NCBI GenBank assembly: GCA_002686265.1
Contig: NZBA01000008.1
Coordinates: 28,800 to 92,799 of the forward strand
DNA length: 64,000 nt
Origin: Planctomycetota bacterium
GTDB taxonomy: Bacteria; Planctomycetota; UBA1135; GCA-002686595
Reading direction: 5' to 3'
Position numbers and translations under genes: made by a program. The notes under the pieces are model-generated. The model saw nothing but the letters and a program-made list of their open reading frames with translations, searched no databases and was not told where the DNA came from. Positions within the stretch are counted from its first letter, which is position 1. Each line of letters begins with the position of its first letter. Positions 25,956-33,156 of the stretch are shown here, in pieces.

Positions 25956-26462
25956 CTAGACGCGGTGCATGAAGCGGAAGACGCGCTCGTGCATGATCCG
26001 CACGACGTAGTCGTTCTCGCCCCCGAGACACTCGAGGTCCGCCTTGAGCTCCTTGAAACCGCTCCCCGAGGCCGAGAGCTCGACGACGAGGACCATGTGG
26101 AAGTAGTCGTCCACCATCTTCTGCGACACGTCACCGATGCTGCAGCCGTGGCGCGCGATGGCCGTCGTGAGCTCCGCCAGCACTCCAGGCCGGTTTCGGC
26201 CGACGCAGGTGACCACGACGCCGGTGGCCGAGGGATCGTCGACCGGCTCGGGCATGCGCGGCAGGTGCTCGAGCGCTCCGGGCGCGTCGGGGCCGCGCGC
26301 GGGCGCAGGTTCGCGGTAGGGGCCGTCGCCAGTGCGAATCGACACCCCGGCGGCCTCGGCGGCGGCGAGGGCCTGAGGCGTGACCAGGGTGTCGGGACCG
26401 ACGACGATCTCGGCGGTATGTGCGCGGCGCACGTCCTGGGTGGTCAGGTAGCGGCGGGGCAT
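25956..26462 (-). CDS. ACT-domain protein (UPF0237-like) with an N-terminal extension
   Basis: The C-terminal 90 residues form an ACT domain: GVVVTCVGRNRPGVLAELTTAIARHG, then SIGDVSQKMVDDYFHMVLVVEL. This matches the GcvR/UPF0237 ACT proteins that pair with UPF0210. Those are usually about 90 residues; this one has 168. The first 45 residues (YLTTQDVRRAHTAEIVVG, then TLVTPQALAAAEAAGVSI) resemble the N-terminal motif of EutT-like and some other microcompartment proteins (LT-x2-D-V/L-R, then L/V-TP-x-A). That resemblance is by eye. A Pro-rich linker (about 48-75) joins the parts. It starts 18 bp after the BMC-T stop. A ligand-sensing or partner-docking role is inferred. Confidence 0.82.
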   Translation of the reverse strand: MPRRYLTTQDVRRAHTAEIVVGPDTLVTPQALAAAEAAGVSIRTGDGPYREPAPARGPDAPGALEHLPRMPEPVDDPSATGVVVTCVGRNRPGVLAELTTAIARHGCSIGDVSQKMVDDYFHMVLVVELSASGSGFKELKADLECLGGENDYVVRIMHERVFRFMHRV

Positions 26463-26480
26463 GCTCGGCCGGGCAAGAGC

Positions 26481-27068
26481 CTAGAGGTGGCGGACGAGGT
26501 CGGCGTGGGGACGGGCGATGACCACGTCGCGCACGAGTAGGCCGCGCTCTCCGGCCAGCTCGGCGCCGGCGGCCACGGCCGAGCGGACATCGCTGACCTC
26601 ACCGGTGAGGGTGAAGAAGCTCTTGCCGCCCAGGCCGTTGGCGATGCGCAGCTCGATCAGGTCGACGGTCGAACGCTTCAGGGCCGCGTCGGCGGAGAGG
26701 ATCGACGAGGCGACGGTCGTCGTCTCGACGATGCCTAGCGCGTCGAGCGTGCCGTTGACCTTGCCCTCGCGCTGCAAGATGGCCGGGACCTGCTCGTGAA
26801 TCTGCTGGATCAAGAGGCGATCGACGAGATCGCAGCCAGCCGCCTCCGCGCCCCGCGCCAGAGCGGCCTCCAGATCCTGGACGCCGCCCGTGAACAACAT
26901 CACGAACTTGCCCGGCTGGACCGGCTCCGCGAAGAGCAGCTCGATGTTCGCCGTCCAGAGGATGGCGTCGGCGGTCTCGACGCCGCGCGCCACCGAGCAA
27001 AGCTCCAAGAGCCCGATGGCGGGCTCGAGTTCGACGTCGGTCCTGAACTGGGGATTCCTGTCGTTCAT
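26481..27068 (-). CDS. BMC-T shell protein (tandem BMC domains)
   Basis: This is a trimeric microcompartment tile formed of two BMC domains. The first is at about 16-95 (AIGLLELCSVARGVETADAILW, then FVMLFTGGVQDLEAALARG). The second is at about 110-185 (ALGIVETTTVASSILSADAALK, then FFTLTGEVSDVRSAVAAG). Total length 195 residues fits PduT-like BMC-T proteins. No Cys is present in the pore-loop positions (TGGVQD, TGEVSD), so an iron-sulfur pore like PduT is not indicated. The ATG at 27068 is the first in frame. It follows the second vertex gene by 22 bp. Confidence 0.92.
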   Translation of the reverse strand: MNDRNPQFRTDVELEPAIGLLELCSVARGVETADAILWTANIELLFAEPVQPGKFVMLFTGGVQDLEAALARGAEAAGCDLVDRLLIQQIHEQVPAILQREGKVNGTLDALGIVETTTVASSILSADAALKRSTVDLIELRIANGLGGKSFFTLTGEVSDVRSAVAAGAELAGERGLLVRDVVIARPHADLVRHL

Positions 27069-27090
27069 GTCTCGCTCCTCAAGGATTGCC

Positions 27091-27420
27091 TCACGTAGCG
27101 GCGCTCGGGCTTGGGCCGTCCTCTCCGGCCACCATGCCCACCATTCTGCCGCCTTCCAGCTCCATGCGGTCGATGATCCCGACCACGGCCGTCTGGAAGC
27201 CGATCTCCTGTCCGCGACCGATGGCGTGCCGCGCCGCGCGGCCGAAAACCACCAAGACGCGCTCGCCGATTCCCGCGCCGAGGGGGTCGACGGCGACGAG
27301 GGTCTCAGCCGACTCGCGCTCGTCCGTCGTGAAGGGTCGGATCACGAGTAGGCGCAGGCCGTCGAGAGAGCCCTCCTTCTTCGTGGCCCAGACCTTGCCG
27401 ACGACCGTCCCGACCAGCAT
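27091..27420 (-). CDS. BMC-P vertex protein (EutN/CcmL family), second copy
   Basis: EutN/CcmL pentamers cap the vertices of microcompartment shells. The 109-residue product begins MLVGTVVGKVWATKKEGSLDG and has DPLGAGIGERVLVVFGRAARH and AVVGIIDRME, all typical. The start at ATG 27420 overlaps the stop of the other BMC-P gene (TGATG). The long open frame upstream is a shadow of that gene. The C-terminal tail after the fold (GMVAGEDGPSPSAAT) is short and disordered. Confidence 0.94.
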   Translation of the reverse strand: MLVGTVVGKVWATKKEGSLDGLRLLVIRPFTTDERESAETLVAVDPLGAGIGERVLVVFGRAARHAIGRGQEIGFQTAVVGIIDRMELEGGRMVGMVAGEDGPSPSAAT

Positions 27421-27758
27421 CAGGCGCTCCCTCCTCCGCCGGCCGCGGGCGACGTCGGCGCGCGCCAGTGGTCGGGAGCCGAGGGGATGTCGAAGTCGTC
27501 CACGATGCCGACGATCGCGGCCTCGAAGGGCAGGTCGCCGTCTCCGCCGCAGGCGACCCGCGCCGCCTTGCCGAAGGCCACGAGCACCTGTTCTCCCAGC
27601 GCGCTCCCCAGGGGATCGGCCGCGACGACCGGGGTGACCTTGGGCGCGCCGGGCTCGCGGGCCTCGTCGAGGGCCTCGACGACCAACAACCGCAGACCCT
27701 CGAGGTCGGCGAGCTTGCGGGTAGCCCAGACCTCTCCGACGACGCGCCCGAGGAACAT
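27420..27758 (-). CDS. BMC-P vertex protein (EutN/CcmL family), first copy
   Basis: This is a pentameric vertex protein of 112 residues, paralogous to the next gene: MFLGRVVGEVWATRKLADLEG, DPLGSALGEQVLVAFGKAAR and AIVGIVDDFD. It differs by an inserted charged loop (EAREPGAPKV) and a Gly/Pro-rich tail. ATG 27758 overlaps the stop of the upstream gene by one base (TGATG). Two vertex paralogues suggest mixed occupancy or separate positions in the shell. Confidence 0.94.
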   Translation of the reverse strand: MFLGRVVGEVWATRKLADLEGLRLLVVEALDEAREPGAPKVTPVVAADPLGSALGEQVLVAFGKAARVACGGDGDLPFEAAIVGIVDDFDIPSAPDHWRAPTSPAAGGGGSA

Positions 27759-28414
27759 CAGCCCCGCCTCCCGCCGCCCGCATCGCCCAGGCCGTCGAGG
27801 GTGCGAGAAACCGCCGCCACCGCTTCGTCGATCTCCGCGTCGGTACCCGCCAGGCGCAGGCGCCCGACGGCGCCGTTGTTCTCCAGGCCGATCAGGCGGA
27901 TCGGCGAGGCCTTCTCGGCTTCGTTGGCGGCCGCGAGGGCGAAGACCGCCGGGGTCACCTCCAAGGTGTAGAGGGTGTCGTCCCCCAGGACGAGCATCCC
28001 CGAGCGGCTGCGGTTGATCAGCATCGCCTGGTGGCTGTGGATCTTGCGGATGACCTCGTGGGTGAGGACCTCCGGCTTCATCCCCGCGCCCTGTTCGGCG
28101 GCGCCGCTTCCCAGGGCCCCCAGGATCACCTCGCCCGCGCGCCGCACCTGTCCCTGGTCGGGGCCGTGGACCTCGAGGGTCCCATAGGAGCGCTCGGTGA
28201 TCAGGGCGCCGGGGGTCACGTCGCAGGACTTGAGCGCGAGGTCGAGCAGGCTGGTGACGACGATGCCCGGCTCCACCTCGACCCAGAACGCGCTCTCCCC
28301 CTCGACCTGGAAGTAGCCGTCCGAGTTCGCCGCGACGGTGGCGGCGAACTGCGGCTGCATCTGGTCGATCAGGACGGCGCCCCGCAGCCGGGCTCGAAGG
28401 GTGGTGTTGGACAA
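27758..28414 (-). CDS. Divergent tandem BMC-like shell-associated protein
   Basis: The 218-residue product reads as two related halves. Residues about 40-100 contain WVEVEPGIVVTSLLDLALKS and ITERSYGTLEVHGPDQGQVRRAGEVIL. Residues about 140-210 contain LYTLEVTPAVFALAAANEAEK and NNGAVGRLRLAGTDAEIDEAVAAV. Both follow the helix/strand pattern of BMC domains, the second half more clearly, so it is probably a BMC-T-like tile specific to planctomycete-type shells. It starts at TTG 28414 (TTG TCC AAC ACC) with a weak AGGT site; no ATG is available near the conserved start. It is tightly coupled to the following BMC-P gene. Family assignment needs structure prediction. Confidence 0.7.
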   Translation of the reverse strand: MSNTTLRARLRGAVLIDQMQPQFAATVAANSDGYFQVEGESAFWVEVEPGIVVTSLLDLALKSCDVTPGALITERSYGTLEVHGPDQGQVRRAGEVILGALGSGAAEQGAGMKPEVLTHEVIRKIHSHQAMLINRSRSGMLVLGDDTLYTLEVTPAVFALAAANEAEKASPIRLIGLENNGAVGRLRLAGTDAEIDEAVAAVSRTLDGLGDAGGGRRG

Positions 28415-28472
28415 GGGCGGACCTCACGGTGCGCACCGCGCGAGAGCTTCACGGCGGAGCGCGGGAGGAAGA

Positions 28473-28763
28473 TCAGGCCTCGTCGGGGACCGGAGGCAGG
28501 TACTCCTCTAGGTCGACCGCCGGGCGCGGGATGACGTGGGTGCTGACGAGCTCGCCCACGCGCTTGGCCGCCGCCGAGCCGGCCTCGGTGGCCGCTTTCA
28601 CCGCGCCCACTTCGCCGCGCACCATCACGGTCACGAGGCCGCCGCCGGAGATTTCCTTGCCCAGCAGGGTGACCTTGGCCGCCTTGCACATGGCGTCCGC
28701 CGCCTCGACCGCGCCCACCAGGCCGCGGGTCTCGATCAGGCCCAGAGCGATCTTGCTGTCCAT
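28473..28763 (-). CDS. BMC-H hexameric shell protein, second copy (BMC-H2)
   Basis: A single-BMC-domain shell tile of 96 residues: [22 protein letters not shown], then [19 protein letters not shown] and a short tail. The pore-loop region is RGEVGAV. It is strongly related to BMC-H1 in the same operon (shared [18 protein letters not shown] and HVIPRP segments). The start at ATG 28763 follows a GAGAAGTGAG stretch. The 60-base gap upstream holds a tandem repeat listed separately. Confidence 0.96.
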   Translation of the reverse strand: MDSKIALGLIETRGLVGAVEAADAMCKAAKVTLLGKEISGGGLVTVMVRGEVGAVKAATEAGSAAAKRVGELVSTHVIPRPAVDLEEYLPPVPDEA

Positions 28764-28779
28764 CTGCGTCTCACTTCTC

Positions 28780-28812
28780 TTCGGGGGAACACGGTTCGGG
28801 GGAACACGGTAG
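28780..28812 (-). repeat. Tandem 15-bp repeat upstream of BMC-H2
   Basis: Plus-strand TTCGGGGGAACACGG occurs twice in direct tandem at 28780-28794 and 28795-28809, and the second copy ends in AACACGGTAG (28803-28812). An identical AACACGGTAG occurs upstream of BMC-H1 at 31011-31020. AACACGG begins 25 bases before the ATG in both genes. Candidate leader element, origin by duplication, or both. Confidence 0.6.
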
Positions 28813-28823
28813 GGGGTGTCGGG

Positions 28824-30665
28824 TCAAGCGGTGCACGACCCGGACGGAACTTCGTGGTGCGGGCAGCCCTTGCAGGGGCCCATCGGACAACCGGAGCCGG
28901 CGTGGGAGAGGATCGCCTCGATCTCTCCGGTCGAGAGGGAGGAGCCCACCGGCTCATGACCGCGCGCGGCGCTCCCGCCGGGCGCGATAGTCGCGGACCG
29001 GGCCAGGGTCGCGGTCCCTGCGGGCGGCGCGCTCACCGTCGGGGCGGGAGCCACGATGGCCGACACGGGCCGGGTGAACGAGGGCGGAGCGGCCGCCGCG
29101 GCCTTCGGCGCACGGTGCACTTTCGAGCGCGAGGAGGTCGCCTCGCCGCGCGCACCCTGCCCCCGGCTCGTGTTCGGCGAGCTCGCCCGACGGGGCGAGG
29201 CGCCGGCCTGCGCCGCCGCCAGACCAGGATCGCCGGGGAGCCCCGAACCACGCGGCGCGCGCTCGCCCCCGAGGGTGGCGGCGCGCGCGTGGTCCGCGCG
29301 CTCGGTCTCCACCCAGTCGCGCAAGGGATAGGCCACGCGCTTGATGTTGATCAGGTGTCGCGCGCTGATGTTGTCGGAGCTGATGTTGCCCGCCTGCGGA
29401 CCGCAGCCCAGGCTCATCGACGGCACCAGGCCGCTGCTGTAGCCGACGGCGCCCATCGAGGTCGGCCCGTTGGCGAGGATGCGGCTGGCGGGTTTCTGCA
29501 AGAAGAACGCGTCGAGCACGTCCTGGTCGTTGGCGTGGATGCCGAGAGTGTGGCCGAGCCCGCCGAACTTCAGAGTGGCGGTGCAGACCTCGCAGCCCTC
29601 CTCCCAGCCGTCCACTTCGTGCACCGACAGCAGCGGGCAGAGGATCTCGATCGACAGGGGCCAGTCGCGGCCGACGCCGCCCTGGGGCGCGAGCAAGACC
29701 GTCGTCGCGTGCGGGACCTCGAAGCCGGCGGCCCGCGCGACCTTCCACGGATCCTGACCGACGAGGTCGGCGTTCATCATGCCGCCTCGATTGCAGTAGG
29801 CGGCGAGCAGGTCGACCTCGGCGGGCTCGCACAGGTGCGCTCCCCTGGCGGCGAGCTCCGCCAACATCTTGCGCGCCACGGGTTGGTCGAGGACGAGGGC
29901 CTGCTCGGAGCTGCACAGGGTCGCGTTGTCGAAGCTCTGGCTGGCGATGATGGAGCGCGCGGCGCGCGCGAGGTCCGCCGATCGATCGATGTAGACCGGC
30001 ACGTTTCCCGGCCCGACGCCGTAGGCCGGGCGTCCGGAACTGTAGGCCGCCTTGACGAGTCCCTCCCCGCCGGTGGCGAGGATGACCGCCGTGTCGCGGT
30101 GCTCCATGAGGGCGGCGGTGGACGAGAGGGTCGGGTTCGCGAGGCACTGCACGATGTCCGCCGGAGCGCCTGCGCGCTCGGCGGCGCGCCGCAGGACCTC
30201 GACCGCCTCGCGGATGCAGCGCCGCGCGCGCGGGTGCGGGCTGATCACGATCGTGTTGCGGCCCTTGACGGCAATCAAGGCCTTGAAAGTGGCCGTGCAA
30301 ACGGGGTTGGTGGTCGGGACGATACCCGCGACGATCCCGGCGGGCGTTGCGATCTCGACCATCCCTTGGCGGTCGTCGCGCCGCAGGACGCCGACGGTCT
30401 GCTCGTCCTTGATCGACTCCCAGGTGCCCTCGGAGCCGAAGAGGTTCTTCAGGATCTTGTAGTGGACGCGGCCGATGCCGGTCTCCTCGACCGTCAGGCG
30501 CGCGAGGTCGGCGGCGGCCGCGGCCCCGGCGCGAGCCATCGTCGCGCAGACGCGGTCGATCTCGGCCTGACCGTATCCCTTGAGCACCCCCAGGGCGGCC
30601 TTCGCTCGCCGCATCCGGTCGCGCACCTCCTGCAGGGCGCGCAGGTCGGGGTCCAGCTCGCTCAC
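28824..30665 (-). CDS. CoA-acylating aldehyde dehydrogenase, microcompartment cargo
   Basis: This enzyme family oxidises an aldehyde to acyl-CoA with NAD+ inside microcompartments. The catalytic domain (about 1-455) has NPVCTATFKAL, the cofactor-region ATGGEGLVKAAYSSG, GVGPGNVPVYID and catalytic Cys251 in FDNATLCSSEQ. Residues about 465-575 are a Pro/Ala/Ser-rich linker. The tail ends with an amphipathic helix (about 577-589, STGEIEAILSHA) typical of encapsulation peptides, then a Cys-rich motif (C593-x4-C598-x2-C601 with HH and C611). The length of 613 exceeds the usual about 460-500. The start is GTG 30665, 12 bp after BMC-H1. This is the only recognisable metabolic enzyme of the operon. 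Confidence 0.93.
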   Translation of the reverse strand: MSELDPDLRALQEVRDRMRRAKAALGVLKGYGQAEIDRVCATMARAGAAAAADLARLTVEETGIGRVHYKILKNLFGSEGTWESIKDEQTVGVLRRDDRQGMVEIATPAGIVAGIVPTTNPVCTATFKALIAVKGRNTIVISPHPRARRCIREAVEVLRRAAERAGAPADIVQCLANPTLSSTAALMEHRDTAVILATGGEGLVKAAYSSGRPAYGVGPGNVPVYIDRSADLARAARSIIASQSFDNATLCSSEQALVLDQPVARKMLAELAARGAHLCEPAEVDLLAAYCNRGGMMNADLVGQDPWKVARAAGFEVPHATTVLLAPQGGVGRDWPLSIEILCPLLSVHEVDGWEEGCEVCTATLKFGGLGHTLGIHANDQDVLDAFFLQKPASRILANGPTSMGAVGYSSGLVPSMSLGCGPQAGNISSDNISARHLINIKRVAYPLRDWVETERADHARAATLGGERAPRGSGLPGDPGLAAAQAGASPRRASSPNTSRGQGARGEATSSRSKVHRAPKAAAAAPPSFTRPVSAIVAPAPTVSAPPAGTATLARSATIAPGGSAARGHEPVGSSLSTGEIEAILSHAGSGCPMGPCKGCPHHEVPSGSCTA

Positions 30666-30677
30666 GGTCGGCCGGCC

Positions 30678-30986
30678 CTACTTCTCCGCCTGCTCGCCGG
30701 TCGCGACCGGTCTCAGCGGCGGCAGGACGCGCCACAGGTGGTCGTGGGGTCGCGGAATCACGTGTACGCTGACGAGCTCGCCGACGCGCCGCGCGGCCGA
30801 CGCACCGGCGTCGGTCGCGGCCTTCACGGCGCCCACTTCGCCCGTCACGAACATGGTGACGAACCCGGCGGTGACCTTCTCCTTGCCGAAGAGGTCTACC
30901 ATGGCCGCCTTGACCATGGCGTCACCGGCCTCGATCGAACCCACGAGACCCTTGGTCTCGACCATCCCGAGAGCGACAGGCTTCAT
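30678..30986 (-). CDS. BMC-H hexameric shell protein, first copy (BMC-H1)
   Basis: This is the first gene of the BMC operon. The 102-residue product has one BMC domain ([22 protein letters not shown], then [21 protein letters not shown]) and a basic-aromatic tail ([11 protein letters not shown]). The pore-loop segment is TGEVGAV. The ATG at 30986 follows AGGGGA by about 6 bases. The frame is open for about 110 codons upstream, but those codons encode a Ser/Arg/Pro-rich sequence that is promoter and leader DNA. The ALDH gene follows after 11 bp. Confidence 0.96.
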   Translation of the reverse strand: MKPVALGMVETKGLVGSIEAGDAMVKAAMVDLFGKEKVTAGFVTMFVTGEVGAVKAATDAGASAARRVGELVSVHVIPRPHDHLWRVLPPLRPVATGEQAEK

Positions 30987-31010
30987 CGGATCCCCTACTT
31001 GCTCGGAAAC

Positions 31011-31020
31011 AACACGGTAG
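31011..31020 (-). promoter_or_regulatory. Leader element shared with BMC-H2
   Basis: AACACGGTAG (plus strand) is identical to a sequence before BMC-H2 (28803-28812). The AACACGG core lies 25 bases before the start codon in both cases (31011 to 30986; 28788 to 28763). It sits in the predicted leader, so it would act in RNA. Confidence 0.5.
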
Positions 31021-31077
31021 CGGGCCCGCGACGGAGCCCGATCATCGGATGGACGACGCAGTCCACCCCGGCGCGGG

Positions 31078-31106
31078 AGTGTAGGTGGGCGGCCCGCCGC
31101 TGTCCA
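31078..31106 (-). promoter_or_regulatory. Promoter of the BMC operon
   Basis: On the minus strand TGGACA (31106-31101) and TACACT (31083-31078) are spaced 17 bp apart. That is five of six and four of six matches to the sigma-70 consensus. It would start transcription near 31071, giving a leader of about 85 bases before BMC-H1. No second promoter of this quality was seen inside the operon. Confidence 0.6.
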
Positions 31107-31170
31107 CGGCGGGGGGGGATTCCCGCCCCCATCCGGGCTGGCGGCCCATTGGCGTTTCTCTTGCGGGCTG

Positions 31171-32424
31171 CTAGAGCCCCATGCTGGCCGGCGCCTCGAA
31201 GGCCCGCGGCGAGAAGCGTCGCCCGCTGTCGGGATGGCGCAGGGTGCGCTTGAGGGCGAAGTCGAACAGGAGCGGGTTGTACTCGTACAGCTCCCCGAGA
31301 GCCTCGCTCTCGGGGGCACTGAGGAACCCGCGACGAACGAAGGTGCCCGTGTGCACGAGGACGTTCATCGCGGGCATCGGGTAGTCGCTTCCGAAGAGCA
31401 GGCGCGGGTGCAGGTCCTCGCGCCCGATCAGGGTGCGCAGGCGATCCCCCGAGCGGTTGACCAGCACGGTGGCGGAGAGCTCCCCGAACAGCAGCCCCAC
31501 GTAGCGCTCCTCGTCCATCATGCGCAGGAACAGCTCGAAGCTCGACACGCGGGGATGCTCGGGGTGATCCAGGTCGATGTCGGTCCCCAGGGTCGCGCAG
31601 TGGGCGGCGATCACGCGCACTCCGGCGTCGAGGGCGCGGCGCAGCAGAAGCGGGTTCCCCAGGCACTGGTCCTCCGCAGACTCGACCGCCATCTCCAATC
31701 CCGTGTGGCTGAGCAGGGTCATGTCCCAGCGGCGCAGGCGCTCGTAGTAGGCGTCGCAACGCTCGCTCGAGGGATCGATGCCCATGGCGTTGGGCAGCCA
31801 CTTGACCAGCCGAACGCCACGCTCGCCCCAGCGGTCGAGCTCGGAGAGAGCGTCTTGGCGGTAGGGGTGGACCGAGATCGCCGGCACGAAGAGGTCCGGC
31901 CGCGCGCTCGCGGTTTCCCAAACCCATTCGTTGGGGACGTGGAACTCCGTCGCCTCCCGGTCGAGCGATCCGTCGGGATCGTAGTGCCGGTCGAAGGCCA
32001 GGAGGCAGACTCGGATCGGGGGATCGATGTGGGCCGCGAGGGCGGTCAACCGCTCGGCGACCTGTCGGTCGGCGTGGGCGGGGTCGGTCACGCCCGCCGC
32101 CGAGAGGTAGAACTCGAAGCGCACCCGGTCGGCGGGGTGCAGCCAGGAGCGCATGCGCGGATTGACCTCGCAGCCGCTGCCGTCGGTGCCGACACCGGCC
32201 AGGTGCGCGTGGACGTCGACGAGGCGGGCGGGATCGACGCCCGTGAAGGCGTCGTCGAGCAGGGCGCGCGCCGCCTGGGACAACCCCCCGGCCAGCTCGT
32301 GGGGCTCGTGGTCCCAGGCGCCGCCGAGGGCGGCGAGCAACGGGCCGAGGGCCAGACGCGCAGCGAGCAGGCTGAGCAGCACGGCCAGGGCCAGGCGCCG
32401 GGACCATAGCAGGGCCCGGCTCAC
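31171..32424 (-). CDS. Membrane-anchored amidohydrolase-family protein
   Basis: The 417-residue product starts with an N-terminal membrane segment (about 9-33, [20 protein letters not shown]). A TIM-barrel metal-dependent hydrolase follows: VDVHAHLAG gives the HxH pair, SHTG and AAHCATLG supply further His ligands, and [11 protein letters not shown] carries the catalytic Asp. The barrel resembles the amidohydrolase-2 group (decarboxylases and lactonases); the substrate is not predictable. It starts at GTG 32424, overlapping the stop of the SGNH-like gene (GTGA). The BMC operon promoter follows downstream, so coupling to the microcompartment is not certain. Confidence 0.85.
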   Translation of the reverse strand: MSRALLWSRRLALAVLLSLLAARLALGPLLAALGGAWDHEPHELAGGLSQAARALLDDAFTGVDPARLVDVHAHLAGVGTDGSGCEVNPRMRSWLHPADRVRFEFYLSAAGVTDPAHADRQVAERLTALAAHIDPPIRVCLLAFDRHYDPDGSLDREATEFHVPNEWVWETASARPDLFVPAISVHPYRQDALSELDRWGERGVRLVKWLPNAMGIDPSSERCDAYYERLRRWDMTLLSHTGLEMAVESAEDQCLGNPLLLRRALDAGVRVIAAHCATLGTDIDLDHPEHPRVSSFELFLRMMDEERYVGLLFGELSATVLVNRSGDRLRTLIGREDLHPRLLFGSDYPMPAMNVLVHTGTFVRRGFLSAPESEALGELYEYNPLLFDFALKRTLRHPDSGRRFSPRAFEAPASMGL

Positions 32425-33041
32425 GACGACCCCCTCCCGCCGGCGGCTCCCGCGGAGGAAGCTGACGGGCTTGGCGTGAACGCGGAGGCGGAACGCACCG
32501 GAACCTCAGGAGTCGAGACCGCCGGCGACGAGACGATGCGTGCGACCACCTCGTTGGCCTCGCTCGCGTAGTGCCCCGGGCCAGGGGCGAAGAGGGCTTG
32601 CGGCCCGACTCGCTCCCCGGCGAGAGCCAGGGAGGCCTCCAGGTGCGCCCCGAGGCTCTCGGCGAAGGGAGCGCCGTTCCCATGGGCGAAGGAGTCGCCG
32701 ACGAGCACGAGACGCCGCACGCCGGGGGTCGGCTGAGGAGAAGTCGGCCGAGCGGGATCGGCGACGCGCACACCGAGCGCGTCGTAGGCATGCAAACCGT
32801 CCTCGGAGATGGCGCCAGGACGCGGGCGCCAACCGAGCTCGGGGGAGTGAACGAGGACCGGCGGTCGGACCGAGTCATCGAGCAGGGTCGCCAGGCGCTT
32901 GCCGGGGAAGCTGTAGGGGAGCAGCCGGTGCCCGTTCAGGCTCACGTTCCCGTCGGGGTCCTCTCGCCCGCCGAGACGGACGGCGCCCTCCCCCAGGAGC
33001 AGGCAGGCGGCGAGGGAGATCACGAGGCGCGAGATGGGCAT
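32421..33041 (-). CDS. Truncated SGNH/GDSL hydrolase-like protein
   Basis: The 206-residue product begins with a signal or anchor helix (ISLAACLLLGEGAVRLGG). It then shows the sequence usual before the nucleophile in planctomycete SGNH-like proteins (HSPELGWRPRPG, then VRRLVLVGDSFAHGNG with the GDS Ser). The catalytic Asp and His near the C-terminus of a complete SGNH fold (DxxH) are missing: the sequence ends in Ser/Ala/Gly-rich residues. It is either a decayed or shortened copy. Its stop overlaps the amidohydrolase start, so the current end looks used in translation. The start at ATG 33041 is the first in frame. Confidence 0.6.
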   Translation of the reverse strand: MPISRLVISLAACLLLGEGAVRLGGREDPDGNVSLNGHRLLPYSFPGKRLATLLDDSVRPPVLVHSPELGWRPRPGAISEDGLHAYDALGVRVADPARPTSPQPTPGVRRLVLVGDSFAHGNGAPFAESLGAHLEASLALAGERVGPQALFAPGPGHYASEANEVVARIVSSPAVSTPEVPVRSASAFTPSPSASSAGAAGGRGSS

Positions 33042-33156
33042 TGCGCGGCAGAGTGTACGGTCCTCCGCATCCGGCGCGCCGGTCCCTTTCCGTGCAGATC
33101 CCTGCTACCGTACCGCCCGCGCAGTCCGCTCACGGAGCCCGGCACCCCTCTCGCTC

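Noticed and set aside
33052..33057. TACACT as a -10 for the SGNH-like gene
   Set aside because: No -35-like hexamer at 16-18 bp, and it would leave only about 5 bases of leader.
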